NCBI RefSeq assembly: GCF_035582795.1
Contig: NC_134368.1
Span: 43,763,501 to 43,827,500 of the forward strand
Origin: Mycteria americana
Taxonomy: Eukaryota; Chordata; Aves; Ciconiiformes; Ciconiidae
Length of the DNA: 64,000 nt
Reading direction: 5' to 3'
Shown here in pieces: positions 22,628 to 36,500 of the stretch; position 1 is the first letter of the stretch; each line of letters starts with the position of its first letter. Both the position numbers and the translations under genes were made by a program. The notes under the pieces were generated by a model, which saw nothing but the letters and a program-made list of their open reading frames with translations, was not told the origin of the DNA and did not search any database.

Positions 22628-23275
22628 CTGTGCCTGCAGCTCAAGCTTGGGCACAGGGACAGCTGAAGTACAGCGAAGCCTAGCCCACTCAGCGTTGCTG
22701 TGCCACTTACTGTAACGAAGCCCAAGAAGGGCGGGTTACTATTTCATGTTCCTTAGAGAATCTGTAGGCAGCGGGGAAGTGATTAAATCATGGACTTGTT
22801 TGGTGTAGCTCAGTCGCAGCCAGCTGCTTATTTACACCTACCAAGCCCCATTTCCTTGCTCTCGGTGACTTTTACTGTAAAAGAAACAGTAAAAGAAACT
22901 CTAACATAAAGGAAATAAGAGAGCATCACAGAAAAGAGGCTCTGCAAGCCCAAGACAAAGAGCCCCATTTCCTCAAGTCTAGGTAAAAAATTCAGTTACA
23001 GCAGCTTTCCCTTTTGCATTGTAACAAAGCACTGCATCTGCCCTCAATCTGCCGGACCTTAATGAATTAACAGGGGAACAACAGGATTAAAAACCAGCTA
23101 ACTGATAGTACAAGATAAATTAGAAATTCCACTGCATTTGCTACCTTGTTAGATGAAGTCACCCCATTTTCACGAATCTAGACTTTTAAAAATGGAATCG
23201 AAGTGATTTTGTACAAGATGCAAATTGTTTTCAAGTTCATTGGTCCACTGCTCTATTTTGTTGTTATTACACTTC
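22628..23275. other. Spacer between the HPF1 and CLCN3 3' ends
   Basis: AT-rich non-coding DNA between the convergent transcription units. I see no gene or transposon. A small direct repeat (GTAAAAGAAACAGTAAAAGAAAC) is at about 22,876. Confidence 0.6.
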
Positions 23276-23279
23276 GAGT

Positions 23280-23285
23280 TTTATT
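23280..23285 (-). other. CLCN3: Candidate distal CLCN3 poly(A) signal
   Basis: TTTATT on the + strand is AATAAA on the CLCN3 strand. It is the last such hexamer before HPF1. Confidence 0.35.
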
Positions 23286-23654
23286 CTCAGGCAAGTGCTT
23301 GAAATAACAGTCCAGAAAACAATGGAAAATAACACTTGTGGCAGGCCTGCCACTGTACAGTGACTTGACTTCTAGTGTAGCAGTTCACGTCATTACTGAT
23401 GTAATTACACACCTCTAGCAACGTGCTCAAATCTCAAAGTTGTCCCTACTTTTTAGCAAATGATTATACTTCCAAAGGTCCCTTCCAGCATAAACTAATA
23501 AGTAATTCACAATGCAAGTCAGAGTGCTTTTAAAAGTGTATCTATTTCAAGTTTTTGTATCAAAAAGGTATTTTCAGTTCTCAGAATCACATGCCACATC
23601 TCCTTTTGTAAATCTGACAACCTCACCCCTTTCAATCAGCATACAAATGTTCCA

Positions 23655-23660
23655 TTTATT
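23655..23660 (-). other. CLCN3: Candidate proximal CLCN3 poly(A) signal
   Basis: AATAAA on the - strand about 3.7 kb after the CLCN3 stop. It is an alternative to the hexamer at 23,280. Confidence 0.35.
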
Positions 23661-24582
23661 CAAACATAGGCACAAGCATACAGGGACTTTTTAATGGGAC
23701 CAGAATTTTATGTTTTTTATGTAAAAAAGAGGTACTTTCTTGAAAATGTGGTCTCATTCCCCCTTACTTTTTAGGTTCCAAGCAGAAGAGACCTTCATAT
23801 TAATGCCCTGTAAATCATACAAGTAACAAAAAAGTATTCACTTTTTGCATTGTTATCTAAATACGAACTTGAATCTGCAAAAATGGGGAACCTTCGTGTG
23901 GATGTTCCAGTCTTACCTATTAATCTCTAATTGAAAAGGAAAACTGAAGGAAAAAATACTGAAGTGCTGTACATCATTAATATACATCATCAACAGATGT
24001 CTAACCTACCTTTTTTTGAAACCAGAAGTACTAAAAATGTACTGTGTAGAAACTATGTAATCCTGGCTTTTAGACAGTAAAAGCATCATTCTCTTAACTC
24101 TCAGGAAGCCAACTATTCTATAATTATATAATTAAGACCATTTTTTAAATGTCTGTTTTGGAAAAAAAAAAACCCTAACACTGATCTGTGTGAGTGGGTT
24201 GATTTGGTTACTGATTAGTAACCAAATATTAGGCCATACAAAGATGGCATCTCCTCCTAAAATTCATTCTTTTCTTTGTTATCTGCTGACTAGTTTTGTC
24301 TGTAAAATTCCTAGCTGTTAATTTTCTCTCAGGGAAAATAATTAACACAAATATTGTTTGTAAAAACAATGAGAAAACATGACAGAACAATAAATGGTCA
24401 TACAGAAGTTTTTAATGTTTGATTAATCATCACAGTAACCAGAATTTTTACTGTAATGATATGCAGCTCTACCACACTAGTATAAATAAAAACATTAAGA
24501 TCAATATTAAATACAGCTCTAGGCAACATCACAGATTAACAAAGAATGCATTCTTCATGAACCAGTAACTGAATGGTTTTTT

Positions 24583-24620
24583 AAAAAAAAAAAAAAAAAA
24601 ACAACAAAAAACAAACAAAT
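24583..24620. repeat. Poly-A / (ACAA)n low-complexity tract
   Basis: A run of 19 A followed by ACAAC/AAACAAACAAA repeats in the presumed CLCN3 3' UTR. Confidence 0.85.
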
Positions 24621-25961
24621 GCTGACACTTTCCCCCTCCCATCCACCACTTTTTTTCAAATTAGTAACTGGAGTAAGGCGCTGGAAGTTTTAAGTCAGAA
24701 AATTTTTGTTGCACAGCACAGGCACACATACTTCATTATCAGAACCTCTAACGTATGTTTACCAGAAGACATTTTAAATGTCAACAGGGAAAGCTTAGCA
24801 GGTAAGGAGAGCAAACGGAGATGCACAACTTATATGCAGCACTCAGGACCTGTACTGAAACTGTAAAACACAGCAGGCGTGTGAACTGTATTTTAATTCA
24901 GACAGTACAGTCTGTAGAATTAGGTGCAAATTGATACAGTACACACAGCAGTGTTTTATAAGAACATCAGAAATGGCAGAGGTTTCTGGCAGAGGTTTCA
25001 AACTGATTTAAAGCAATTTTTATACGTGTAGTGCATTTCTATTCTTCCACTGTAGATAAAAATTAGGTAACAGAAATCAACATCACAGACAACTTTCAGA
25101 GCTGCCTTCTATAAATGGGCCAGATCCTGCTCTTTGCCAAGTTTCTTCTGTAAACTTTCTTCGGGCTTATGCAGTGTAATGGAACACATTTTGGACGATT
25201 AGCACTGACTTCATGTGGAAGAATACAGCTAGTTGCTGCAACACTCCCATTGTAACACATCCCAATTCCCTGTTTCAGTTCCAAACCCGTTTTTAATACA
25301 AGGGCTGATCACCATGACCCACTGGCACCTTTCACTTTCTACTGGTTCCAGTTGCTGCAAGAGATGAGCTGAGGAGATGGAGATGGCAGTTCTATACTCG
25401 GAAAAATCAGTAAAAATTCAGCAGAGCACTTAAGCACAGGCATTATTGTGGAGGTTGCCAAACGTACCAGAATTTCGTTTCAGTATGTTATTGTACTTCA
25501 GATAAAATCATACTGAGTACTTTGTGAATAAAGATGTTTGAGGTAACTGTGATGAACACCTTAGAGATACCTAGGATTATTATTTTAGACTTTTACCATT
25601 TATATTTTTGCAGTCTTGTGGGCATAATTGTTAAAAGAAGGAAATTTTATCTAACCCCATATTATAAAGCATGATTTTTGTCAGCCAGATTTCTTAATTT
25701 TTTTCCCTCCCAACTTTAGGCTTATAGCATATTGCTTTTTTTCCTCTGCATGTGTTTGTGGTGGTGGTGGTTTGATAAAATGAGTATGAAACAAATTAAT
25801 CTAGTAACTGGAAAGAAAAAAGTAAAGGGATCTGGCAGTTCCCCTGTTAGTGTGTGTTGCTCCTGAATTTTAAGGTCCTGCCAAAGTTTCAAGTACCGGC
25901 TTCAATTCTGCCCTGCTGCTCATCTTCTGTGGCTATGTATCATTTACACCTCTATATACTT

Positions 25962-25985
25962 GGGGGGGGAAAAAAAAAAAAAAAA
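25962..25985. repeat. G8-A16 homopurine tract
   Basis: Eight G followed by sixteen A. It is a polypyrimidine stretch on the CLCN3 strand. Confidence 0.85.
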
Positions 25986-27372
25986 GGGTCAAAAGCAATC
26001 TAGTAATTATAGTTGCTTTCTTCCTATTATTTTTAAAACCCTGCAGTCTTTTTAAATAAAGTTTTAATATTACTGTTCCAGTTATCTGCTAGTAAAGGAA
26101 AAAGGAAATCTGAAGGTAACGGCAGTGAAAGTTACATTTGAAAATGATCTTATATGCATGTTGAATCATAAAGAAACCATTTTGTTTAAACCCTTCATCT
26201 AGTTGTAAACATTTGCTAATCCTCCATTACTTGCAGAGGATTATGAATTATTCTATAAAATCACATTACAAAGGTAATTAGTTATGTGAGATGTTAACTG
26301 ATTCATAAGATTTTTTACTCCATACAAATATAAATAAAGAATGGTAAAACTTCAAGAAAAATAATATACATTTAGTGCAAGTTATGAGTTACATTTCTTC
26401 CTACCATGTCAGCAGTGGAACATCTTTTGCGGAGATGACCGTTCTCAAATTTTACAGGGGGGGAAAAAGATCTCCAGTGTTGTAGCATGCAATTTTTACC
26501 AGATACACGTATACAGAATTGTTCCAGCTCTTAACTAGTAGAATAGCAGTATTTTTTGTTATACTGCACAACATTGGTATATATCATAGTGTTTTCAATA
26601 ATACAAAAATTGCATAAGACCAAGTCACATTATTGATATTTTCTGCAGCAAAAACAGTCTTTTTCTTCGAAACACTAGTTTCATCTGGTTTTAATTTTTC
26701 TCATATCACGACAGCACATGGGTTGAAAGAAGTCTCGCATGGTTCTTGCAAGGTATTACCTGTTCAATCTGGTTTAGTCGCAGTGGATCTGTACTGCCCC
26801 AAGCATTTCACGATGTACAAACTTACACGTTTAATGGCACAAGAAAAACCTCCCTTCTTGTGATCAAACCTCAGTAACTCACAGTACATCTCAATATGAG
26901 AAACAACTGCTTCAAAAGGGCCCACCAATTTTAAAGAGGCTTTGTTACGGCTCAGGAGAGAGAGAAATAAAGCTCTTCTGGAATGTAGAAAGGTGACATG
27001 TAATAATTATATGTTTCATGAGTTAACACAACAGTTTTCAATGGTAAAAAGGGCAAGACCTTTCAGTCTCTGTAAGATGGCTCAATTCAGATTGATCCCT
27101 CCAGAAACAGGGACTAATAACACACCTCTCCAATGCTGAAGTACCAGGCTGGGGCTGGAGAATTGCGCCACCTCGCATGGCTCACCCACTGCACTATCAT
27201 GGCAGACCTGACGTCTCGGGACGCATCCAGTGCAGGACAGCAGCTCTCCCTTCCCACGCGCCCATCAGCCTTCCTCCTCGCCACATATTTCCCCAGACCA
27301 ACTCCTGATTTCCAGCAGCACTGTTATGCAAAAACCCAGCTCTCGTCTCTGATTTTAGAAGTATCCCCCAGA

Positions 27373-27531
27373 CTAAAGTGTTGTGCTATTCAACAAATGA
27401 ACCTCCTCTTCCGTTTCCTCTCTCTCCTCAGCTATGGGTTTCAGTTGAACATTATTGAGGCGGGGTCTTGGTTTGCCGTCTGGGCCATATGACGGAGGAT
27501 ATCTTTTTTTGTTATAATGCCAAGGAGGCGC
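27373..27531 (-). CDS. CLCN3: CLCN3 terminal exon, coding in two frames
   Basis: Acceptor TTTTCAG|GCGCCT. When joined directly to the 31.6-kb exon it encodes [17 protein letters not shown] and ends ASIMFN, with its stop at 27,441-27,443. When joined to the cassette exon it is read one frame over as [13 protein letters not shown], runs through an acidic EEREETEEE segment to NSTTL, and stops at 27,373-27,375. The final TTL fits a class I PDZ ligand. So 88 coding nt (91 with the first stop) serve two proteins. Both ends match known mammalian ClC-3 tails. Confidence 0.95.
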
Positions 27532-30500
27532 CTGAAAAGGATAAATGGAAGATGAATATTAATCCAAGCAGGAAAATAATAAAGCAGAACAAATCTGTAG
27601 CCAAGTCCTTTTTGTTGACAGGAATAGAGCAAAAGTAAACAGCCTGATTTTCTCATTTAAACAAAAACATTCTATTAATCAAAATATTGAGGAACCACCG
27701 GTTTGTTAAAAGACAGCAATGCTGAGACACCATATCAGATGGTCTCTGACAGCTGTAGTCCATTTTCGTGAAATACAAGTAATACAAGTAGAGCCCATAA
27801 CAATTTTTATTTAACTTTTTGTTTCTACAAAAATGAAATTTTGATTAGCGTATGCCAACAAAAAAGTAACAAAGAGGGACAAAGAAAAAAGAGGTATGAA
27901 AAATAAGTGATATTGATCCCATTTCATAAGGGAGCCATGTTCCAACCTAGCCATCAGAACCACTTGATGGCCCAAAATCCTAATAGCAAATCACACTGCC
28001 CTTCCCTCCATTTTTAAATCGTCAGGATCCTTCCAGTCTGATGCACTGGCTCAGGCTGAATGTATTCATAGGAGCACACTGTACTGGCCATGAAACTTTT
28101 GTAAAATAAACAACAGTTAACTAGTTTTTGGAGTTCACAGCTTTAGAAAATAAATTGTGAATAATAAAAGAAAATTTTCATTTTCCAATTTAGATACTGT
28201 GCCCTTATGACCGGGTCTTCATGGCTTCTATTATAACTCTGTGTAATATCAAAAAGGGTAAGACTGTCCAAAAGGATAATATCACAGGAGAAGCAAAGAG
28301 CAGAATGAATGAGCTGCTGCCCTTGTTATTCTGGTTAGTACATTTTGTTTTGTCTTATTAAAGGACGCATGAAATACTTGTGAAATATGAGCATAAAATG
28401 AGAACATAATTAGCATGTTTTGCACATAAGCAGCTAAACTTGGTGGGTAGGTTTAGTAGAGATGTAACTAGCAACCCATGTCCAAATTAAGACAAAATCT
28501 ACTTTCTATCTAAGGTTAGTTCACAACATCATGGTTAAAACAGTATCTAGATTCTGAAGTCAATAGTCAACACAGGAGCATGCCACTTAGTGGCTTAGGA
28601 TATCACTGAACATTTTATAAAGGAGTACATTAATTGCTGTAGGTAACAGCAGCAGAATCACAGGACTTTACATAAAATCACAGGGCTTTTCTAAAAGTAA
28701 GAGTACTTCAAAAAAATCATGTTGATAAAGGGGGATTACAGGGAAGATCTAATGCTGCGATACATTAAAAACATGCTTGGCTTTGCTTCTCAAAAGACGT
28801 GATACTTACTTTGCTATTTAACAGCTATTTAAAGCTGTCAAGATCAGAAAAAGAAATTGGCATAAAAGAAAATCTTAATTTGCATTAGGAGAGGAAAAAG
28901 TATTCCTAGCTGCGTGCTTTCCCACCTGGGGAAACCAGCAGATCAACTAGATGGATCCATGTGATCTCAAGAACAAAAATATCAGAAAGTCTATTGTTTA
29001 CTTTCCTTTAATGTTTAATGTTGTGACTAACACTATGTCCATATTAACAGCTTAATTTCTACAAAAGGATTTTGCACATATTGTTTTATGGTTTAATACA
29101 AATTTTTAGCATAAGATGATTTCATTGTTCAGCCAATGTCATAAAAGCCCTGAACAGTTCACAAGTTTCATGCTTCCTGACTTCTAATGTGTCTAATTAT
29201 GAGATCTGATATATCTAATCACCAAGGGTTCGACGTGCTGCTTTAGTTGCTCGAGATGCTCTAATATGTTCTTCTTTGTGATGATCCCCAAGACAATCCT
29301 GAAACAGATCATGTTATGCTAATAACTGTGTGTGAAATCAAATAAAAAAAAGTTCTAATCATAATGAAAAAGGATTAGATTAGAGCAAAACTAAAAAAAA
29401 AAAAAAAAAAAAATGGTTGCAGGAAAGCTAATGAGATAATTAAATGAAAAATGATTTCAAAGTCAGTACCCTTCCCCAGACATTGCCTTTTTTCTTTTTC
29501 TCCCAAAATGCTGAACACAATTGGATCTTCAGCCACCCCAGAGCAGTATGTTTCTCATATCAAGTACACATCAGGGAAGCATACTTCATCCCTTCTCCCC
29601 AAATTCATGTCTCTTCAGGTTTTAGAGGCACTGAAACTAGAATCTACTTTATTTCCTTTGTTCAATAGTTATTTCTCCTCACACATACAGATCATTATTC
29701 ACATTTTAACAAGCCACAGTAGATTAACAAAGTAATAACTGTGTAAAGTCATAGCAATAGAGGTTTGAAGCTGCACTACAGAGCAGGGTTATCTGGTGTT
29801 CCTAGAAACAGACAAATTCAGACAAATTTCTCATTCATGACAGTAGAAATCAAGAGCAACTCCCTGAAATGGATATTTTGGTGCAAATTAGCAAGAGTGA
29901 GGCTCAGTCTTTATATATCTCTCTGTTTGTCATCAGAACCAATTTCTGCACAGTTCCTAATCCCAATCTGGATTGGAACCAATAAATTGATGTGTGTCTT
30001 TATGTGGGTATATTAAACTTGCAGGAAATTTGCCAAAATATAGATTAGTCCTTGATGTCCACATGACTATATGCCATGGCTAAATACCACTAGTACTAGT
30101 ATTTACTATCTGATCTTCTTGTAATGGACAGTGTGCTCATGGAATATCACAAGTTTTTAAATTGAAGTAGGGCAACAAATATGAATGTCTGAAGACAGTG
30201 ACTTATTAAAGCCATCCATACTTGCTGCTACTTTATAATAAAATAGTTAAAAATTTATAGTACGGTTTGACATAGCTTTGCACAATTAAGCTTTCTTTAG
30301 AGTCAATTTTAACATCAATGTCAATGTTTGAACACTCAACCACAAGAGAAACTAAGAGAAAAAAAAAATCACAGTAAATATTCTTCACTGAAGTTTTATC
30401 AATTCAAATTTCTCTCCCCAAAACAAGAATAATTGCATGCCTGCACTGACTTCTAAGTGTCAGGTCATGATGTCCTTCCCACATCAGAGAAAGGTTTTTT

Positions 30501-33500
30501 AAGTCATTTATGCTTCTGAATACATCTACTCGCCATTCAATACAGGGATGCATTGAAGAAAAAAAAGCAGGAGAACATTTAAAATAAATTTGTTTTAAAA
30601 TACATCTGAAAAAATAAACTTGGAAACCAATGCAATATTTAAATATTTGTCACTTATAGCAGCAGTCCTTTTGCCCACAGCAAAACAAAGTAAGTCCCAC
30701 ATAATGTGGATTAGCAGACAATGTTTCACTCCCCAGGTGCCTTAAAAGACATGCTAAAGAGAAAGCAAGATACCATGGTCGGAGCTGCAATGTTGTGTGT
30801 CAAGTGTTTAATGCAAGAGATACAGGAAAGCAGAATGTTAAAGGAACAGCTACACAGAAAAAGATAATGTAAAAAAAGGAGTAGTTTAGGTAAGAGGCAA
30901 TTATAATGAACATTTATGTTTCCGTGCCTAGGGCTGATTTATTTAGTGGGTAATTACATGACAACTCCCTATAGTCTCATTTACAAGCATTCTAAATCTT
31001 AAAATTACTTTCTTGAAATATTTTGAAGTGTAGAAACTAAGGTTGCAGATTGAAGTTCCAGAACTAGTAGCAGTTATTTAGTTGTTAGTATTCCAAAAAC
31101 AACAGCTTGCTCGTAATCACCATCACTAAACTCCAGAAGAGGAGGTAATTGACTGGGTCATTTTCTCCCTTACTTTTTATGAACCTACCTATTTGTAGAT
31201 GTTCAATAGCTGATACATTGCCCATTGTCACAACATACATAAGAACGAGGAAATACAGGCCTTACACTGCACCACACGACTAAATTTCTGTGAGACAAGT
31301 TGTGTCTCCTCCACATGCAAGTTGTACACACAAAACTTGCTGAATGAGAGCTAATTTTTCAAAGAACATCTTAAAATGACTGAAATCACCTGCCTGCTCG
31401 CTTGGAATACATGGGGGGAGTAAGAATTTAAGAGAGGTGCCACAGCACAGCGCCTTCTTAACGAACAGTTAGGGTCCTCAGTTGCAGTACCAAACGTATG
31501 GGTTCAAATACCATGATCCTGGAATATATCCTGGTTCAAATACTCTGATCCTGGAATTGAAAATTACTGTATCTAACAAAATGAACAGCACTGCTGCCAG
31601 TTTACTCACCCATTGTGTGTTACAAGGCACTGCCTCAGACCCAGCTTCCGGAAAATATCCACTACTATTTCCATTGGTGTGTGGTCTGTCACGGTGAAAG
31701 GGCTCATATCAAGGATGCTTCTAAGCTTCAAAGGCCGAGGGCTTTCTGCTGGAAGCGATGGGGTATGCTGGGCAAAACAGACCCTGGAACTGCCAACAAT
31801 CCCTTCCTGCTTCTTTCTAGCACTTTCTTTAAGAAAAAGAGGGGAGGAGGGGAAACAGCAGAGGAGGAAGAATTTACATTCTTGGAGTAAGATAATTTAG
31901 TGCAAACAGACAGATCAATCAACACTACCAGACTCTGATGTTATTCTCTAGATGCTGATATACTGATATATGCTATTTTGATGTGTTTCCATAGCCACTG
32001 TTTTATCCCTAAGAAGTGTTTGTGCAGAAACCACAAAAGCCATCTACCATACAGCTTTAGCCATTCTTCGGCTACTACCTTTCTCACTCCAATAAATAAC
32101 TTCTATTTACTATAAAGAGGTGGAAAGACTTAAAAACTAACACACAGGAAGCACATAGATGGCTGCCAAAAAAACTGTCAAGGGGAAAGCCAATCTCAAT
32201 TGACAGCTCCCCTGTCATGATTCCAATGGCTGTAATTATTGTTCCTTTGAAACCAAAGACCTCATTTCTGATAACTATGAAAATGCTGTCTTCTTGTTTA
32301 TAATGAATTTATTTAGCTTTGCGTGAACTGGATCCTCTTCCTTTTCATGTCTTCATCACCTTGGTGACATCAGCATCCCTCCCTGTACCCTGAGCTATTT
32401 CACACAAGGACTCTCTTAAGGCAGCCAAAATCCAAGACTAAGCAACTTGCACTGTGCAATCTCAGCAGCTGAAATGAGTCTTGCCTGTGAAAGTGTATTA
32501 TTACAAGAATATTCTGCCATTCCCCCATTTACTCTTAAGTAAATGCAAACTTAAAACAGTATGATGCCTATAATAATTTCCAAGTTTTGGACATTCCTAT
32601 ACATCCTACGTAGTGTAATACCATAGTATACACAGTATTAAGACCACAGGCAGAAGTTTTACTGAAGTAAACAGTGTTGTGTTCACAAAACATTTTTTTT
32701 AAACTTTCAGGAGACTTTTGTGTCTCTTTCTCAAGTGTCTTTGTTAAAGGGATACTTGTCAATGTACAGTCTTATGAATTATGACCAAAAAAAAGTAGTT
32801 TAAGACGCAACTTCCCTCATTGATTTCATGCACCAAACGTTACAGTTTTGTAACATTTTCTTACATAATAATTACTTTTTCCTTTGGTTATGATAGGATC
32901 CTCAAAATCCACAGAATCTTTCTTGCCAGTGCACAAAGCATTGTGACAAATATCACACAAGTTCTAATACTCACCCAGAGAAAGAGGGCCCAAACAAGGC
33001 TTGCGTGCTCATGTGCCCAGGGCCAAATTTCCCATTACACAAACAAATTGAAAAACAGAAAGCTAAAATAATTAATATTTCATTTATCTCTCTGTAATAC
33101 AATCTTAGTTGTTCTAACAACAGTAAATAACATACTGTCAGAGACAAGTATGATATACATTTAAATTTAAAAATGACTTGGACAGTAATTCTCACAGAAT
33201 CCTGCTGTTCTAAAATGAGAATTACTCAATTTTGAAGAAGAATGCTAAGGTAGCATCACTTGAGGAAAACAGATACTAGCAAAAGCCTCAAAACAAACAA
33301 AAATACTGGACTAGATGACGTTTTGGCCTACTTCAGTATGACAACACTTGTTTTTATGATGGAGACAAAGAGATTAACATTTTCTCAATTTCAGAGCCTG
33401 CTATTGAAGATAATCATATACTTCAATAAAGGAACAGACAGCCTGTGCAAGGTACCTGAACCTGAAATAAGGCTAGAAACACACAGAGTAAATTCTGTTT

Positions 33501-36500
33501 TAAGCTATAAAATCATGCAAATTGGTATATATAATCATGCGATACTGGAAGATAATTACCTATTGCAATAGTTAAGTCTCTTCTTAGAGCAAAGCCCACT
33601 AGTCTCTGCGATTCTTTTGACATAATAACAGGAAAACCATTATAGCTGGTTTCATTGATCAAGTTTTCTATGTCTTCGACTGTCATATTATCCTGCGTCA
33701 GAACTGCTAAAGGTGGATCGCTTCTTCGAGGTCTCATAACATCAGCAGCCAGTGTTGTGTGAGTAAATTCTTCCTTTGCATCCAAGAAAGGATATCCATT
33801 CAGTCGGATGTGTGCCTCATAGATGCCTTCCCTACCAAAGGCATCTCCTACCCACTTACTGGTCATGACTGCAGCCATTAGGGGCACAATATATTCCAGC
33901 CCTCCTGTTAGCTCAAAGACAATAACTACCAGGGACACAGTCATCCTTGTCACACCACCTGCAAGAAAAATGGTAGCCAGTAACATTCTGGTGTCAGGCA
34001 ACAATGAATTTAGAATTTCCTGCCTTCCTGTTGAGAACTACAACATAACTTTGCCATTAAAGGTCATCTGACAAACATCATTCTGTATAATACAAACAGA
34101 AGTAGACAGGAAAAATGAACACAAAACTTTTAGAAGTAAAAGTGTGATTTAGGGAAAATTCCTAGAAGGTCAGAGAATAAAGGGATTTGAAAAATATGTG
34201 CAGTTCTTTCATGTAAACTAAGAATAAAACTGTGTATTTCTCCATACCACACCTAGGTTAAAAATACTGAGAAATGCAAGGAAACCCAGTAAGGTTAAGA
34301 ATTTGGAAGAATGGAACTAATGCAGGGAAGTCACAGGTAGCAATTCAACAGCTATGTTGTCCAAAGGATTAGGAATTTAATGCTGTTGCTGAACCATAAA
34401 AGCTAAAGAGAATTCTGAGCTGATGAAATCTCCTTCTTGGACAATGGAAGAAGACAGGGATTATATTTATTCATTATTATATTTATTATATTTATTCATT
34501 ATTATATTTATTATATTTATTATATTTATTATATTTATATATAATTATATTTATTATTATATTATATTAATTCAGTAAAATAATACAATCTTTCCTTCAA
34601 TGCATTCGAAAGTGATTCAAGTTGATCTATGAAAAGACAAAACAACCTCTCCAAAAACTAAATTTGTACCACTACTTTATTGGTTGCTCAAAGGCACTTT
34701 TCCTTAAAGAAAAGGTCTACTTTTTTGCAGAATCTGTACTAATAGCTTTTAAGTTTAATTTCTAAGGCAATGAAGTTACAAGCTAGGATAAGACAAGACC
34801 TTCAATAAACCTCTCCTAGTTTAGGTACCCAACTTAAGCCTCCTTCCATGAAGCTGATTTTCAACAGCTGATTTACAAACGTAAATCAGACTTGTTAAAA
34901 ATATCTCAAGATGGACTCTTCAAATCATCAGACACTTCTGAAAGTTTTGTTTGGATTATGAAGTTCAAGAACATTTTTTGCAATTCATGTAGACGCAGCA
35001 GCTGATCACATCACCTCCTTGTAATAATTTCAACAGCACTTGACTCTGCAAATCCTCTACTTCATACACTTCAAGAAACTGATTTTTCTGACTGATGTAG
35101 TAATGACACCTCTTGATACCAAAAAGAGAAAGCAAACACTACTATTTAAATTCTTCTATTTCTCATCAATTTAAATTTCACGTTATTCCTCAGATCACAA
35201 GGATCTGACGGTCTCATGTAGAGATGTGAATGTATTATTCTGAAGAGAGAGAAGTCCATAGAAGAAGGTATTCCAAAACTGCACACTTTTATATCTCTCT
35301 TCATTTTTAATCGTTATTTTGGCAACATACAAGAAATAAGATACTTATTTGCTCTGTTATATTTTAGTTACCTAAGCACGCAGCAGCGCCAACCATGGCA
35401 TAAAGACCAGGTGTAATACAGTCAGCTCCAACTTCACACCACTCCTTGAAAATGAACCAGTCATGATGGTAGTAAGCCAGCTGCTCCACTGCAATTCCTA
35501 CAATCCTTCCTGCTATTGCTCCAATTGCCATACTAGGTATGAACAACCCAGATGGAACCTGCACCAAAACCAGAAGAACTGTTGTCACGCTGATGGGAAC
35601 ATACCTGATGCATACTTTTAGAAGTAATTTCTTTTTTTTGCCAAATGAGATGCAAATGCTCAAATTGTCATGTTAAAAACATATAAATTGACATTGCAAG
35701 GTTAATAAAACTTAACACAATGCTGTTGATAGCTCTGATCAACCTGGTTAGCTGAATCCATTTTATGAGCACATTTGTTTATTTAAGAGCAAATCTATCA
35801 CCAATACAGGACTACAAACTAGACTCTTAGTGCCAACAGCACAATTTTTGCCATATGTGTGTCCAAACTGAGCTGTGCTACTAGTACTGAAAAGTCTTCC
35901 TTAGTATTTCCCATCTCTCTTATTACTTTATGTTCCTCTGAGTCAACATTCACTTATTAAACAAGCTTTGCACATAGGACTGCCTTCCCAAACTGCTTCC
36001 TAACACTGCTGTAAATTAGATGGCCAACTAAATAGGTAATTTTAGAAGCTTTGCTTACTATATTGCAGTTTCCCATACAAAGTTGTGTATATAGAATGCT
36101 AAATACACTAAGAGAGAAAAAGGCAGGACAGCTCCCATTGCAAAAAGTAGATAATACATTACTGTAAAAAAAAGTTCCTACTGTAATTTTAGTTATTTAA
36201 ACTGTTGTTCTGTTATTAACTAAAACCTGAAAAGGCCACAGAGCCTTGTCATACCAATATGGCTCAGTAAAATATTATTGCAAGTCTTGCTTTTATCAGC
36301 AGCTTCATAAAGAGTGAGGGTTCATCTGAGAAACTGCTGTTGTGTATCTTTTCTCCTCCTTAGGAAGCTGATCTTCTTTCCAAAAAACATACTGGTGTCT
36401 AAATGTCTCATTAAACCAGAAATGCCCACTGCTTCTCCTCACAGCAGTTGTTAGTAACAAAATATTTTCTATTGTGACTGAGGTACAGATCTGACTACAA

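Larger units (their letters stand above)
23260..27372 (-). other. CLCN3: Probable CLCN3 3' UTR
   Basis: This is the stretch after the longer CLCN3 stop (27,373) down to the last candidate - strand AATAAA. It contains no splice-supported coding sequence. It includes a poly-A/ACAA tract (24,583-24,620) and a G8A16 tract (25,962-25,985). A 3' UTR of about 4 kb is plausible for this gene, but its extent is inferred only from poly(A) signals. Confidence 0.5.
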
